Source of the DNA: Wyeomyia smithii | Taxonomy: Eukaryota > Arthropoda > Insecta > Diptera > Culicidae | DNA: 64,000 nt | NCBI RefSeq assembly: GCF_029784165.1 | Contig: NC_073696.1 | Coordinates: 26,480,358 to 26,544,357, forward strand | Direction of reading: 5' to 3' | Part shown: in pieces, positions 30,901 to 45,900 of the stretch | Numbering within the stretch: position 1 is the first letter of the stretch | How the letters are laid out: each line of letters starts with the position of its first letter | The notes under the pieces: model-generated | What the model was told of the DNA's origin: nothing | What the model saw: only the letters and a program-made list of their open reading frames with translations | Database searches by the model: none | Made by a program: the position numbers and the translations under genes

Positions 30901-33900
30901 ACTATTGTTGGCCCTTACTAGTGTTTTTTGAACTGGTATTCCGCGAACATTCGACTAATTGAAATCAGACCAATCAGGAAAAAAGCTTCGATGAGCTTTT
31001 TATCATACCAATTGTTTCTCCTCTATGTTTTTCGAACTGTTGTGAAAGATAGAAAAAGTTTTAATGATTTGCAAAATATTGCAGATTTTATCAGGTATTA
31101 ATCAGGCATTAGACGTAAAAAACACTTGCCATATTTTGTTTGGATTTAAGTTGCATAACATTTTTACTAGGGTAAATATGTTTGTTAAATTAGCCGTTAC
31201 AAATTTGATCTGTAAATACTTTATGTCATTTGTACTCAGAAATATAGAAAATTGAAAAGGAAGGGAAAAAAAGATCTGAGTTGTTATGCTTATATTCCAA
31301 GTTCCTTGTTGAATTTCGTATGAATAAACAAGTCCAGTGATAATAAAAATGTCGTTGCCAGCATATGTTTAATAAGAATGATAATTCTACAAACCTCTAC
31401 AATTTTTTCTACAAAAGATTTTGCTAAAGAAGCCTTATTTTACCTCTCGGTGTTATTTCTGTACTTCTGTACAAATATATTCAGTTCAACACAATTGGCA
31501 TACAGCACTAAAACCTGAAAACCGCAGCACTGAAACGTGAAAATGCAGTATCAAAATCTGCAATAATGCATCCAAAACCAGTTCAAAAGCAAGTCAAGCA
31601 TTATTCAAAGATTTTCAAAACTCCATCCCCTCTCACTCTTTCATAACGTTACTACCCAAATTAGTGTGAGGAAAATATTCCATTCACTAATCATAACAAA
31701 ATCTAGTGAGTAATGTCATTGACGAAATCGCAACGCAATACAACAAACGTATGATTTCTCGGTAACAAACATAGCACATTTTGGTATCTGTTTGGCTGCT
31801 ATAGAAAACCTGCTGAAAAAAATACCTTCCGAACTACTTACTCTCCCTCCCATCATCACCGCACCGCATCATCGCTGCTGCGTCACTGCGATGCGAGATG
31901 CAATCCAACCAACATTTATGGGACTCTCAATTATTCTTTTGCTTGTTGCTATCGTTTTTTTCCTACGATGCGCCACGTACGAAGAGAGAATTACAACGGA
32001 GCAACGCGCATCACTCTATTCTCAGAGTTGTATGTAGTCAACTGTTGTATTTGTCATCTCCGAGTGACCAAGGCACCAACATTTCATTACGTATTGAGAG
32101 GATACAATTTAAGTCATGAACTGTGCACTTCATGATGTGCACAACTCAAGATGAAAAAACAATCAGCTCAAAATCATTTCATTTTCTTCACTGGATTCGT
32201 GTGTCCCATCTACAAAAAGGCGACAAGCTGGATTGCAACAACTAACGGTTGACAACTAGAAATCTGGATTTTTTGGCGCTCTTTTACTCCACAGTGTTGT
32301 GCTCAGAGAGAAATGAGAATGTGTATTTGAAAGCTCTAACTTTCCTCTTTATGCCAGTGTTTTTTGTTTTGCTTATGCATGCTCAGTTCGGTTCAAAATA
32401 GCCTTTAAGGAGCAAGGAGCGTCCCGCAAGTACATTGTACAGTTCGCTATGAACTGCATAACAGATTTGGCAACAAGTTTATGGTAAACCATTTTGAAAA
32501 ATCTTCCGGTTTCTGTAGTGTACGGTTTCCTGCATACCTCAACTATAATCCAGGAAGGTAGTGGAAAACCGGCCAGAGTAGTGGACAGAAAAGGATTTTC
32601 TCCTTTTTTTCAAATTATGGTTCAAGCCTAGTAGTTTAGCTATCAATCAAAATTATATATCAGAACAAATGTTTGAACAACATTATGGGTTCATTTCTTC
32701 CAAAACACCATATCGATGAATAATAGGGTAACGACCCCATAATTCGCCCACTTTATCTGAGTACCCAAAATTCGCCCACCTATTTTTTTATTGTTCGCAA
32801 TATAGTGTCAACTCTTAGAACCGTGTTTAAACATAAAAAAGAAACAGCTCAGATTGAATTCAAATTATTATTTGGCATAATTCAATAACAAACCCCGTAA
32901 AGAATTTGTTGATTAGGCGAATTATGGGTCCCTTACTGTGTTTTGGCCAGATAAAATATCATCACATAAAAGCGAGTGCTGTTTCAAACGGATCGCAGCA
33001 AGCCAAGAGCGCGAATAGACGTAAATTTTTGACGTGGCTTTAATTTTACTATAAAAAATCGCAAATTAAGTTCTTCGTGGTACATTTTCTTAATTACCAG
33101 TAGTACAAAGGTGTTGTCATTAAAGTGTTTCAGGAATAGGAAAAAATGCCATTCCAGATCGATCTGGCATAGTAACCTTCAGCGAAATAGTAGAAACAGG
33201 CGTTCGTGGTAGCATCAGGGCCCCACGTTTGGTAGTATTTCTAGATCGGAGTCGAGTTGCTTTGGAACCGTTCTTTTTCTGGTGACAGTGACAACAGTGA
33301 AAAATTTGGAAATCAAAAAGGTTGACCACTATCATTTCATCGCTGTCGCTCCCGGCGTTCAAGGTCAAAGCATTTTGGTTTCGATTTCAGTGGCAGTTTG
33401 GGTCCGTCAAGGGTGAACGTCGACAAGAACGGAATCCTGGATGGTGAGTTCGTTCCATGTGATCGTTCACAAGCGCAGGGAGCCATGAATTTTGCTTGAG
33501 AAGCACACTCAGATATATTTCCTAATTCATATTCCTTTTAGAGGGCGAGTAATGGCGCCATAACCATAAGCTAAAAATGCTAGGACTAGACTGCCGTAAT
33601 CTCGCAGATTGACGTATGCGACAGCGAGTAAAATTTTCAGTACGAAGCTTTTTCCAAAAACGTTTGTATAATAAGTGTTAGGATGAATTTCAACAATCTG
33701 ATCTTTACATAATGCATTAAAATAATCACAAAACATTGCCGAACGTTTGATTTGTGGGAATAGGTTTATTAACTGAAGTTATTTTACCAACGTCATTTTG
33801 TTGTAGAAACAGCGATTTTAATTTCACTGTTTCTACAACCGATTGACGTACTTCCATCGTAGTATGCGACAAGTCGCTCGGCGATTTTTTTTATGATCAG

Positions 33901-36900
33901 TCAAACAGTCGCGATCCGAGAATACGTTTTCGGAAATAAATTTAGTTTGGAATAGAATTGCATTCGTGGCCACTGCCATCTTCTATCTGCACTTCTTTAC
34001 AAAAATCACAAGTGCGCTTTAGTTGTCCACGAGTATGGACCAAGCTACGTGGCCTTAGAGGGCTACAGTATGATATGAAGTTTTGTAGATAGTCTACTTC
34101 GTGCCGTGGTGACTTTCGTGCCATAAGATCTCGACGAATTTCTGCACGCACGCACTTGTCAACTACCTCGATTTCATTACCGCTAAGCTCAATCCGTGGT
34201 CTGAGATGAACACCGTTTTTTCTGGGCTCGATATTAGGCTTTTGTGCATCATCCCGATTACGGAAATATTCATATTGAGTGATATTCGATAATTTTGGGA
34301 GAAGTTGCCATCCTAGAATTCGAAATAGTCTTTGGGGTCGGTTCTTGACTCCTGTGCATCATTTCGATCATTTTAAGCTGTTTGCCGCAAAAATTGTTTA
34401 AACATGTGGTTCATTTGTACGGAACTTTTTCTCGTGCAGAGAAGAGAGAGGGGCCGTACCACCATAGAAATATTTCCTGCTCCCAAAAACTTCTACATGC
34501 CAAATTTGGTTCCATTTGCTTGATTAGTTCACGAGTCGTTGAATGTAATAAACATATTCAAACATAGTTGTGTTGGATTTACGTCACGCTGAGTCGAAAT
34601 GGCGGTTACGTCATTTCGTTTTCGTGAAATAATGGCGCTTTTTTTCGACACTTTTGATCAAATTTCGGCGCCTATGGGTCCAATTTGGTGTGTTCTATCG
34701 TTTAATCATAAAAAAACACAAATCGGCCACTTTGGCGCTTACGTCAGTCTGCGAGATTACGGCAGTAGAGTTAGTACTCAAGTTCCAACCGTAACAGCTG
34801 AAGCGAGTAAAGGCGCTATATCCTTGGTATCTATACCCGAGCCTAAGGAGGAAATACCTATGTCCCAGCCCAGGAGATTGGTAAAAAAGGAGTGTACTTT
34901 CTTAGCTTTGTCACTTCCAACGATTTATATTACTTCTCACATATAACATATAACCATTTTTTTTAAAATGGTGGATATCATTTTCCAGGATCCTTTCAAG
35001 TACTGGCTGTGTTAATGTAGACTAGACTAGACTAGATAAAATATCATCACAAAAAAGCAAAGCCATGGTGCTACATTCCGATTCGGAACTTGACCTTCTG
35101 TGACCGCGAGTTTTCCGATAATTTTCTCGTAGAATAATGATATCTGCATCATTTCATAGAGGAAATCTTCATCCACATTTATCACATCATGATTCTCAAT
35201 CATAGGTTTTAGTCGTAAATAACTCTTGATCCGTCGAAGAACTGGAAAAGTTTGCTCGACGGATGGCGTTGTGATATGCAATGTCAGTATCATTCAGGTT
35301 TTGTCCAACGATAATTAAAATTATGTTTATGATCTTTTTGCCTCTAAACTTTTCGCATGAGGTTTTTTACTATCTTTGTTTATCAAATTTTAGCTCAATG
35401 CTAAAGCGTTTCCTTTGACGATGTTAAAAAGTTAAATGTGATGTCAAAAAGAAAGCAGCGCGTAAGAAGACAAACGTATACTATGCGGACTATGCGAGGT
35501 TCAAGTTTTCGAATGAAAAAAATGGGTGTAGAAGTTTAAATGAAATCGACGGAAGAATTCCGCCACATTTTTTTTTGTTCATCTATAATTTATTTGACAC
35601 GGCACAAATACAATTTAATGTTTAACGGCGCCAATTATATCTGGTAGCTTACTTTCTAAAGTATCTTAATAACTAAAAGCAAATTTTTTATCCTCGCTGC
35701 CGACTACGAGCTGAAACTAAATGTAACTTAAAGCTATAATATTTTGCATTAAAAGCACTGGTTTACTGTATGACGGTTTTCATTGCCATAGGTAAGCACA
35801 TGTTCCGCTGCTGGGCCAAGATATTACGGACTGGCATATTGGGTTGTCTCACTCGGGCCTTGAGAGTATCGTGCGGGTCTGATTGCTGTTTCCGGATCCG
35901 GGGTCTTAACGTGTTCTTGTCGTTAGGCTGGATGCAGGCGGAAGGGGGTAGGACTAAACTGGGGCGTGGATGGATTTCAGGAAAACGTATATAAGGGACA
36001 TGTAGGATAGGTCACGGCTCGCCAAGACATCACGAACAGGAACAGTCGACTGCCTACCTTCGGCCTGCAGGGAAGCTATTAATTTAGACCTGGCGTTACG
36101 GTGTACAGGGCATGACCAAACAACGTGCTCTATGTCGTGATAACCTTCACCACAGGCACAGATACCACTTTCCCCGAGCCCAACACGACGGAGATGCGCG
36201 TCAAATCTATAGTGATTGGACATAAGCCGGGACATCACGCAAATGAAATCCCGACCTACATCCAACCCCTTGAACCACGGGTTCGTCGACACCTTGGGGA
36301 TTATGGAATGTAACCACCTTCCCAGTTCCCCTCTGGTCCAAGCATTTTGCCAACTGATGATCGTATTCTGACGTACAAATGAAAAAAATTCATTAAAGGC
36401 AATTGGTCTTTCATAAATTCCACCGTTTGTTGCGCCCACCTTAGCCAAAGAGTCCGCTTTCTCATTACCCGGTATCGAGCAGTGAGAAGGGACCCACGCT
36501 AAGGTAATCTGATACGATTTTTCGGATAAAGCACTCAGATGTTCCCGTATTTTCCCCAGGAAATACGGAGAGTGCTTAACATCTTTCATCGATCGGAGAG
36601 CCTCAATGGAACTGAGACTGTCCGTAAAGATGAAATAATGGTCCGTGGCCATTTTTTCGATAATCCCTAGGGTGTACTGAATTGCAGCTAATTCTGCGAC
36701 GTAAACAGAAGCAGGATTATCGAGCTTATGGGAGACGGTTAAATTGTTATTGAAGATACCGAAGCCAGTGGACCCATCAAGAAGTGATCCGTCAGTGTAG
36801 TACATATTGTCGCAGTTGATGTTTCGATATTTATTGGAAAAAATTTTAGGGATCTGCTGCACGCGTAAATGATCCGGGATTCCACGAGTTTCTTCTATCA

Positions 36901-39900
36901 TGGATGTATCGAAAAACACAGTAGAATCAGAAGTATTTGATAAGTCGACACGATTCGGAATATTCGAAGAAGGGTTAATACTATGGGACATGTGATTGAA
37001 ATACAATGTCATAAAACGGGTTTGAGAATTAAGTTCGATTAACCTTTCAAAATTTTCAATCACAGGACGGTTCAAGACCTCACATTTGATTAGAATGCGA
37101 GAAGACAGGCTCCAGAAGCGGTTTTTCAATGGTAGTACTGCAGCTAAGACCTCCAAACTCATCGTATGGGTCGACTGCATGCAACCCAAGGCGATACGCA
37201 AACAACGATATTGTATTCGCTCCAGTTTGATCAAATGTGTGTTTGCTGCGGAGCGGAAGCAGAAACACCCGTACTCAATGACAGACAATATCGTTGTTTG
37301 GTGAAGCCTTATAATGTCTCCTGGGTGGGCTCTCTACCATTGTCCGGTTATTGTACGAAGAAAATTCACTCTTTGTTGACATTTTTTCATCAGATACCTC
37401 ACGTGACAACCCCAGGTGCCTTTAGAGTCGAACCAGATACCAAGATATTTGTGTACCAAAACCTGAGAAATCGTTTTACCCATTAATTGTGTTTGAAGCT
37501 GAGCAGGTTCATGCTTACTAGAAAAAACTACTATCTCAGTCTTCTCCGGAGAGAACTCGATACCTAGCTGTAAAGCCCAAGCAGACAAATTGTCCAAGGT
37601 ATCTTGCAATGGTCCTTGCAAATCGGCAGCTTTGGCTCCTGTAACAGAGATTACACTGTCGTCTGCAAGTTGTCTTATCGTGCATGAATTTGCCAGACAT
37701 TCGTCGATGTCATTTACATAAAAGTTGTAAAGAAGGGGGCTTAAACATGAGCCCTGGGGAAGACCCATGTAGCTAATGCGAAAAGTTGCCAAATCGCCGT
37801 GCGTAAAATGCATGTGCTTTTCGGACAGCAAATTGTGCAAAAAATTGTTCAAAATTGGAGAAAATCCTTGTCGGTGAAGTTTACCCGAAAGAATGTCAAT
37901 AGAAACGGAATCAAAAGCCCTCTTAATGTCCAAGAACGCAGACGCCATTTGTTCTGTGCGAGCATACGCCAGCTGAATATCTGTTGAAAGCAACGCAAGA
38001 CAATCATTCGTCCCTTTGGCACGGCGGAAGCCAAATTGAGTATCTGATAGTAGACCATTTGATTCGACCCAGTGGTCTAAACGACGGAGTATCATTTTTT
38101 ACATCAATTTTCGGATACAGGATAGCATTGCAATCGGCCTATAAGAGTTGTGATCAGAAGCTGGTTTCCCTGGTTTTTGGATGGCGATCACCTTCACTTG
38201 CCTCCAATCCTGCGGTACAATGTTTTGATCCAGGAACTTATTGAACAAGTTCAACAAGCGCCTCTTGGCATTGCCGGGTAGATTCTTCAATGATGTTGAA
38301 TCGACTCGACCGCTTTTGAAATCATTTCCTCGTATAACTTCCAATCGACATTCCGTGTGAGGTCATACGGAATGTCAATTGGTCGCATGCGAGTTGACCC
38401 GTTTGTAATTGAAATAAGAATAGGCAGATGGTCGCTACCGTGAGGATCGAGGATTACCTTCCATGTGCAATCCAACCGTAGCGACGTCGAACATAAGGAT
38501 AGATCCAAAGCGCTTGGGCGCGCTGGAGGTTTCGGGATACGTGTCATTTCACCGTTGTTCAAAATAGTCATGTCGAAGTCATCGCGAAGGTTATAGATTA
38601 AAGAGGAGCGGTTATCATTGTAGGGGGAACCCCAAGCCACACCATGAGAGTTGAAGTCTCCCAAAATCAAACGTGGCGAGGGAAGAAGTTCTATTAAATC
38701 AAAGGGCAACCGTTGCCCAACCTGTGCTCTGGGAGGAATATATATTGAGGCAATACAAAGCTCTTTACCTTGTATTGTCATTTGACATGCGACAACTTCG
38801 ATGCCTGGAATCGAGGGGAGGTTAATACGATAGAAAGAATAGCACTTTTTAATCCCTAAAAGTACTCCTCCATATGGGGTGTCTCGATCAAGGCGAAAAA
38901 TATCAAAATCATGGAAGTTGAGATCAATATTTGAAGTAAGCCAAGTTTCACAAAGGGAAAATGCATCGCATTTGTTTCTATTTATTAAAACTTTAAATGA
39001 ATCCATTTTTGGTAAAATACTTCTACAATTCCACTGTAAGACAGAGATAGAATCCTTCGTATACGCAGATGAATTAGGCATCGAAGAATACAATCGCTGC
39101 AAGGAGGGCCATTGGGCAGTCAACTGCTTCAAAAATGATCTACCTGTTGGGAGGAATGCTGTAAGAAAAATTTTAATTGGATCGGGTACATTGAAATTTT
39201 CAAAAATCCAGTCCACAATGTCAGAAAATTTCACTAATCCAGAGTTTGTTTCATCAACTGGATGTGCAAAAGGAACAACTGGGGTTTTAGATGTTCCTGG
39301 CAGTGCTGGGAACTCCTTCTGGGACTTTAAATTTGCAAGCCCAGGAGGAGTTTGCTTCGGTTTTTCCGCAGCACTGTTTGGTTTGTTTGTAACTTTCATT
39401 TCACTTTGGGAAATCTTAGGACCTTTTCGGGGAAGTTTAGGAGAGGAAATATTTTTCCTCTTTCTAGACGCCCCAGGATTGGCATAAGTTGTTCCCGCTG
39501 GTGAATCGTCAGAATCGGTTTCATCAGAGGACAACAGATCAAAGGGGTTCGATGTTATGGTAGAAGTGGTCACGGTCTTCTTCAGCATCTCAGCGTAAGA
39601 TCGCTTTGAACGCTCCTTAAGTGACCGCTTGATTTTATCTCTGCGCTGCATGTACACCGGGCATGTGGAGAGCTCATGCTGATTTTCCCCGCAGTGAATA
39701 CATTTTTCAGCATTTACACTGCAAGAATCGTCCGCATGAGTTTCTCCACACTTGCTACATCGTGCCTTATTGCAGCAGTAGGCGGCTGTGTGGCCTAGCT
39801 GCTTGCAATTGGTGCAATTCATAACACGGGGTACATACAATCGCACAGGCAGACGAACCCGATCGATCGAGACGTTGCTAGGGAGAGCAGATCCGGCAAA

Positions 39901-42900
39901 CGTAACACGAAACGAGTCTGACGGAGTGTACACTTTTGTGCCGTTGACAAGAGACACAGACCGCAATTGCTTGCAATCTATGATCTTTACTTTTACGTCG
40001 TAATACAAAGCATTTTTGAAGCAGCCAAAACCGCTTGCCAAGATACACTCGACCGACAGACTCGAATCGGTTATGACACAGTCGATCTCCACGTCTCGTG
40101 CGGGTATATAAACGCGATACTCGCGTGTGAAAAGCTCGGAGCGAGCAATAGCGTTGGCCTGTTCCAGGTCGCTGACCACGACACGGAGCTTGTTGGGTCT
40201 GACCTTGGAGATTTCGGTCACGGCCTTGTACCCCTCCGTCAGGTCTTTCGAAATCTGCAGGATGTTTAACGGTTTCGATTTCGGTCCTGCTTTTGGCCGA
40301 AAGAAAACAGTAAAGCTGCCCTGAGATCCGTCCGGGTAAAGCCTGGGGCGAGGGGGGACTGGAGAATTAACAGAGGAAGGGTTGGCAGTAGGGACAGGGT
40401 CGGAGGGGTTCGGGGATGGTGGCACGGGAGGCGAGGTATCTACATCCATCGCGCTAAATCTAGCGCACTAGCGCCGACAGAACACGTACCTCTTTACTTC
40501 TCCTTTCAGCAGGGTTGGTTGTCCGAACGGTCGAAGCTGCAGCCGTTACAGCCAGCAGCACCAATACAGCAGCTCCAAACAGCCACCAGCAGCGGGCCGG
40601 GTGTGTGATCACTCAGCACAGCGACACAACTCGCTGTCAACTGTTGGCTTCTTCTTTTTCCTCCTTTGTGTTGAGATTCTCGTCCACTGCTGTAGCACAA
40701 ATCACTTAGCAGCCAAATCGGCTCACGCACCAGCAAACAGCCACGATGCGAAACAGTTGCACAAAGGCTGGCGACCTTGAACCTTCACTCGACCAGGCAA
40801 ACAATGCCAACACTTGCTCGCGCGTCTTTTGTTTAATATTCTATCGGAGCGATCACCAAACACATCCGATACTGATGCGTGTTCAGCACAGAGGGAATTC
40901 CGCCACATTGACAGAAATCACTTTTTTGTCACTCAAAAAATCAAAAAATCACTTTTTTTCTGAGATTGTCTACCTGTCCTATGAACAGGTTGAACAGGTG
41001 GACGAGACGCCTCTGCAGCCAACTGCTTAGTGTACAGGACAATTGCGGGGCTAGCGCTACTGACACTAGCAGTCTCTCCTGAGCCGAGACTCGAACCTAC
41101 GACGACTGGTTTGTTAGGCCAGCATCGTATCTTGAGTCCATCTGGAAGATCAATAAAAGTATCATCACATAGCGTTAAAATAACACAAACGTTACTGAAC
41201 CACTCGATCCCATTTGTGCCCCAAATACGCAACCCAGCGAATCTTTCTCAGTGTCGTCCAGTCGAAGATTTCTTTGGGATTTTGAGTTACTTCGGTGCCA
41301 AAATAACTGGAGATCAACGAATTGCGAACAGTTGATCGGTAGAATCCAGAGATGTATTCGAAAAGCGGACTTGAAGACCGTACAACGCTCTTGTTTCGGC
41401 ATCATAAGAAAACTTTGTCGGGAGGTCAGAAACGGACCTTAGAAGAGTGGAGAAAGACACGAGTGGTGCGATCTTCAGGAAGCTCGGCCGGTTACTTGGC
41501 TTCACCGAAGACATTGACATTATGGCACGCATCTTTGAGACGTTGACGGAAACGTACAGCAGACGGAAGGCTACGGTGGGCTAGGCATGTCGTAAGGATG
41601 TCGGACGAAAGCCCAGTCAAAATGGTTCTGGATAACGACCCAATAGGAACCCGAGATCGTGGCGCGCCACATGCATGGTGGACCGACCAAGTGAAAAGAG
41701 ATCACCGCACCCTAAGCAGTCTGCAAGAATGGCAACGAACAGCCATGGATCGAGTACAATGGCGTCGGATCTTAGATACATCAAAGGCCACACAGGCCTT
41801 CGGCTGATTGGTATGGTAAGCACGATGCGATGAAGAAATGGCTTGACGGATAACTCCAAATATCGTTTGGCATGGATCCTCATCGAGCTACTGCTCGAAT
41901 TTAGAGTTTTCGTATGTTTTTGGCTCTCCTCCACGCGAACTGTCGTCAATATCGAAGCAGCATTTCCGTAAACTTTTTTTAACTCTCGATGCGCTTCAGC
42001 CGCCGTTTTTTCTAATAAAAAGAGAAAAGCAACACTTCCCGCCAATGACGATTATTTGGAACAAAATCAAACATTTTCAAACAACCGAAAGTATCAGACG
42101 CCACAATCAGTCGAGTGGGTTTAGCTACTCGACTGAAATTCGACTCCACTCGACTTCTGTATCACCAAAATTGGTCTGTCGAGTAAAGTGACTTTTGATT
42201 TGTCATATAAAATAGGGTTAATAATCAATCTTCGAATGCATCAAGAATATTTTCTGAGCGTGTGACGCTCGAAAAAGAGATAAGAATTAGGAAAAAATAA
42301 AATAGTGTCATCCTGTACTCGAAGTGGTCCAGAATGTACGGTTTACGACTATTTTAGTGTCTTAAAAATGGTTTTTTGTTTCAAAAGGTCCTTTTTATAA
42401 AACAAAAATAACTTTTTTGCAGAATAAGATACAGTTCTGCTCTTTTCACTTTGGAAAAGTTGTAGATCAACTTATTTTGAACAACTTTGCCGAAAAGAGC
42501 TATTCTTTATCTTGTATTCTTTACTTGGTAAGCGGAGATTAAGATCGAGTAAGGGTGTCTTTGGAAAATCTAATGTATATTTTTTCTCTTTGATTCTATC
42601 AAAACCCGGCCTTCGAATTACTTTTGGATCTTTTGAAGCCGCACATTTTTTTCTGCATACTTGAAAAAGCTATTTCGTCCACAGGGAAAGTTATTAGGTT
42701 TTTTTCTCTTGGAAACACGCACACAAATGTCTAGTAAAATTTCAGATACAAACTAAAACTACTATTGGCGTTTGAAAGGTCGTGCGTTCATATATAAAAT
42801 AGATAAAATTGCAATATACGGCGTTTCTATCATCTAGACCAGTGGTTCCCAACCTGTTTGGCTTCGCGGCTTCCTTTGCTAAGTACAAAAAGCTTCGCCC

Positions 42901-45900
42901 CTCCCCTCCTCAAAAAATTTCAGATACTTACTTCATTTGGCGTAACATCATTAAGATATGATGAGTCTGATGAACAAAACTTCTCCAATAGATTCGCTTT
43001 CTGGTCGCTTTCAATCGAAGTGCTGCTTTCACCTTTCGGCATCTCACGATCGTCCACCAGAATACTCTCTTCCTTATCTCGGCAAAGAATTCCAGATTAG
43101 CCCTGTGCGCCGCCGCCGACACTTTTACGCACGCCGCCGCCGCCGATGATTTTGAGTCGGCGCGCCGCCGAGGAAATTTTTATCGCGCCGATAGCCGTTT
43201 CTTTGCTGGTTGTTAAATTGTTTGATTCCTAACTATTTTTATTTTTTTTTGACATCCTGTCAATCCGGATGAACATATTTTTATTTTTTCATGTTGAATT
43301 AAAAAACCAAACATGAGAGTGTACTCATTATATGCAATATTTTAGAAGTGGTAATTAGTGTCACGCCCAGGCATGGGGAAAACACAGCACACCAAAGCGC
43401 GTGGGGCCCATCTGCTAACAAACACACCACGCAGGGCTATTCGTATTACCCTCCGTCGTTAGCTAAAGACAAAACACTGGAGAGCCATTCGTGAACACGT
43501 GTGCCGAGGGTTTTTCAACTTCGGCACATGAGGCAACCGAGGGCTCGCAGTTTCGGGGAACACACAAGCATTGGTCGCCACGACGAGATCGACAATGGTA
43601 TAATATTGGAAAGTTTGACGGTAGTCAACGCATACAACCACCTGCAATATTTTTTTCATACGTACTTTTGTAAACATGATGCGTTTGAGAAAACACGTGT
43701 TAGCAAGCGGACTTCCGAGGGCTCACGAATTCGGGAACACTCGGGCATGTGTTTGTCGAAGCTTCTGAAGGGCTGTTTTATTTAGAACACTGTGGGTTTC
43801 GGTTTTGTATGAGCACTGAAGGGCAATGGAAAAACCCTCCGTGGCATCGCCTAAAACACACACGCAAGTGGTGTGGTGGGTTTGGACATGCCTGGTCACG
43901 CCGGTACACGCCGCCGCCGACAAATACCAACGGCGTCACGCCGGCTCGCCGATCGCCGCCGAGACAACATGTTTTCTACGCCGCCGCCGCCGATGATATG
44001 GTCGGTCTGTGTTTGTCAGTCTCATATCGCCCTGCATTTGTTTCATGTTTTGGTCTAAATTTGCAGAGGGGTTAAAAATTCGCTTTCACAGAGGTATACA
44101 GAATATAATTTCAACCACCTGTCAAATTTACCAAGGCTTTCGCGGCTCCCTTATCGTTCGCGGATCCCGGTTGGGAACCCCTGATTTAGACAGTCTTCTG
44201 TGACACCATGAGACGGTTTTGTATGTGTCAACAAACAACTATGGAATGGTAAATCATAGCAAGCGTATGATTTATATCATTTTCAGTAGCTACTGTCTCC
44301 TACTATCTTATAAGATAAATTAAAATGGAAGATCAACTCGTGAGTGGTAAGTTGAAGTTCGAGAGATCGCAATGAGTTTTCCGGATTGAGGAACTTATTC
44401 AAGCAACAATTAGTTCTGCAAATTCTTCCGGTAATTGTCGCCACGTGTGAAAGGAAGAAATTTTCTAATCCAAAGTCATTAACAGCTGAATAACGGTTGG
44501 GTTTCTTTGTCAAAGCGATTTTTCGAAAAATTAGTACCTGAACAGACGTAAAACGTCTCTTGATGTACCTACGTATCCAGCCTACAATCTGTTACTGTCT
44601 GCTAAGAATTGATGACATGATGTTTACCGCACCTCTGACACATATGCTACAATAACGTACAACTTTTAAAGATATATCGGTAAAATTTTATGAAGTAGAT
44701 GTACTCTTGTAAATTCTGAATGATCATGCTATTCAAAGACTTTTTGAATACCGTGAGACGTTCTGATTCCATACGGCTCCTTATCCCGTGCACATCGTAT
44801 CAAAATGCGACAAAATATATAAATATTCTTTACATAGAATATCACCTTTAAACATACTTTTTGAAACATCTTCTCATAATGGATGTTTTTTTCGCGTTTT
44901 GATACGGAGTGCACAGAATAAGAAACCGCACGGAATTAGGGCGCATCATGGTAAAATTTCTGATGACCTTTGAATGAGGTTGGGATAGGAGTAGCAATCG
45001 TGCAAAGTTGGTCCTTCCGTATTTTGTTATCAGTTTTCTTCGCATGATTCAATTTTACGACAATCGTGAACAATGCGTACGAAATAGTATCAGAGATTAC
45101 AAACCTTAATAAAGAGATATTCGAGGGGTTTTACGTGATTCTAATCAGCAGTAAAAACTAAGACAGATAATTGAGTTGGATAAATTTCCCATTAATGGTA
45201 ATTATATTATCTTATTTGCAAAAAATCACAGGAAGGTTGTGTGCAAAGCCACGACCGCAAGGATGAAGTAGAATACTTTTACAATAAAGAAAACCCGGCT
45301 GCTTGCTCAGTCATTTTGAAATCGGATTTGTTTCGTATATACCGCTTGTTAAGCACAGTATCAACAAATCGTAATAAACATCACATTGCTGTGCATTTGC
45401 AGCAGCATCAAACCTCAGTTGCAGTTTATTAATAACCATTCATTATGCTCTTCCAAAAACATTTAGTAGCCTTGAAAAAAGCCGATTGCTGTAATTGAAA
45501 TTTTAATTCAATAATTGCATAAATGCTTCATGATCAGATATACCCGCTGCAACTGCTACGCTATCCGTAGCCATGCCACAGTTGTGGCCGCAATACGCTA
45601 CCATTGGTGTCCGCTGCCCCTGCATCAGCTGGCCCAGCTGCTATCGATGCTGAGATCCGCTGCAACTAGTGCGCTATCCACTGCTATACCACAGCTGTGA
45701 CCGCTATCCGCTATCGCTGGTATCCACTGCATTGCTACAGCTGCTACTAAGGGATGACTGCTGTTGTCGCTGTCTAGAACTATAATGAGCGGCTTCGGCT
45801 GAAACAGGCTCTTATATAGGCCAAATAGCATATTTTAAATTGCAAGGTATATGATTCTGTCGACCGTGCTTGGGAAGCAATCATATAACGATCAATCAGA

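Larger units (their letters stand above)
35570..40894 (-). mobile_element. I-group non-LTR retrotransposon (RNase H bearing), full-length insertion
   Basis: The exact 15-bp duplication GAATTCCGCCACATT lies at 35555-35569 and 40895-40909, framing a 5325-bp insert. Its minus-strand 3' end is a short A tail (T run at 35570-35576). Domain order on the minus strand is gag-like ORF1 with three CCHC knuckles, AP-type endonuclease, RT, RNase H and a terminal CCHC. RNase H after RT places it in the I/LOA/Outcast/Loner assemblage. It sits antisense in the Rab5 intron. It is defective: the EN-RT linker is deleted and two in-frame stops occur. Confidence 0.92.

Noticed and set aside
38879..39487. 202-aa plus-strand frame
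   Set aside because: Antisense shadow of the ORF1-endonuclease frame of the I-group element.
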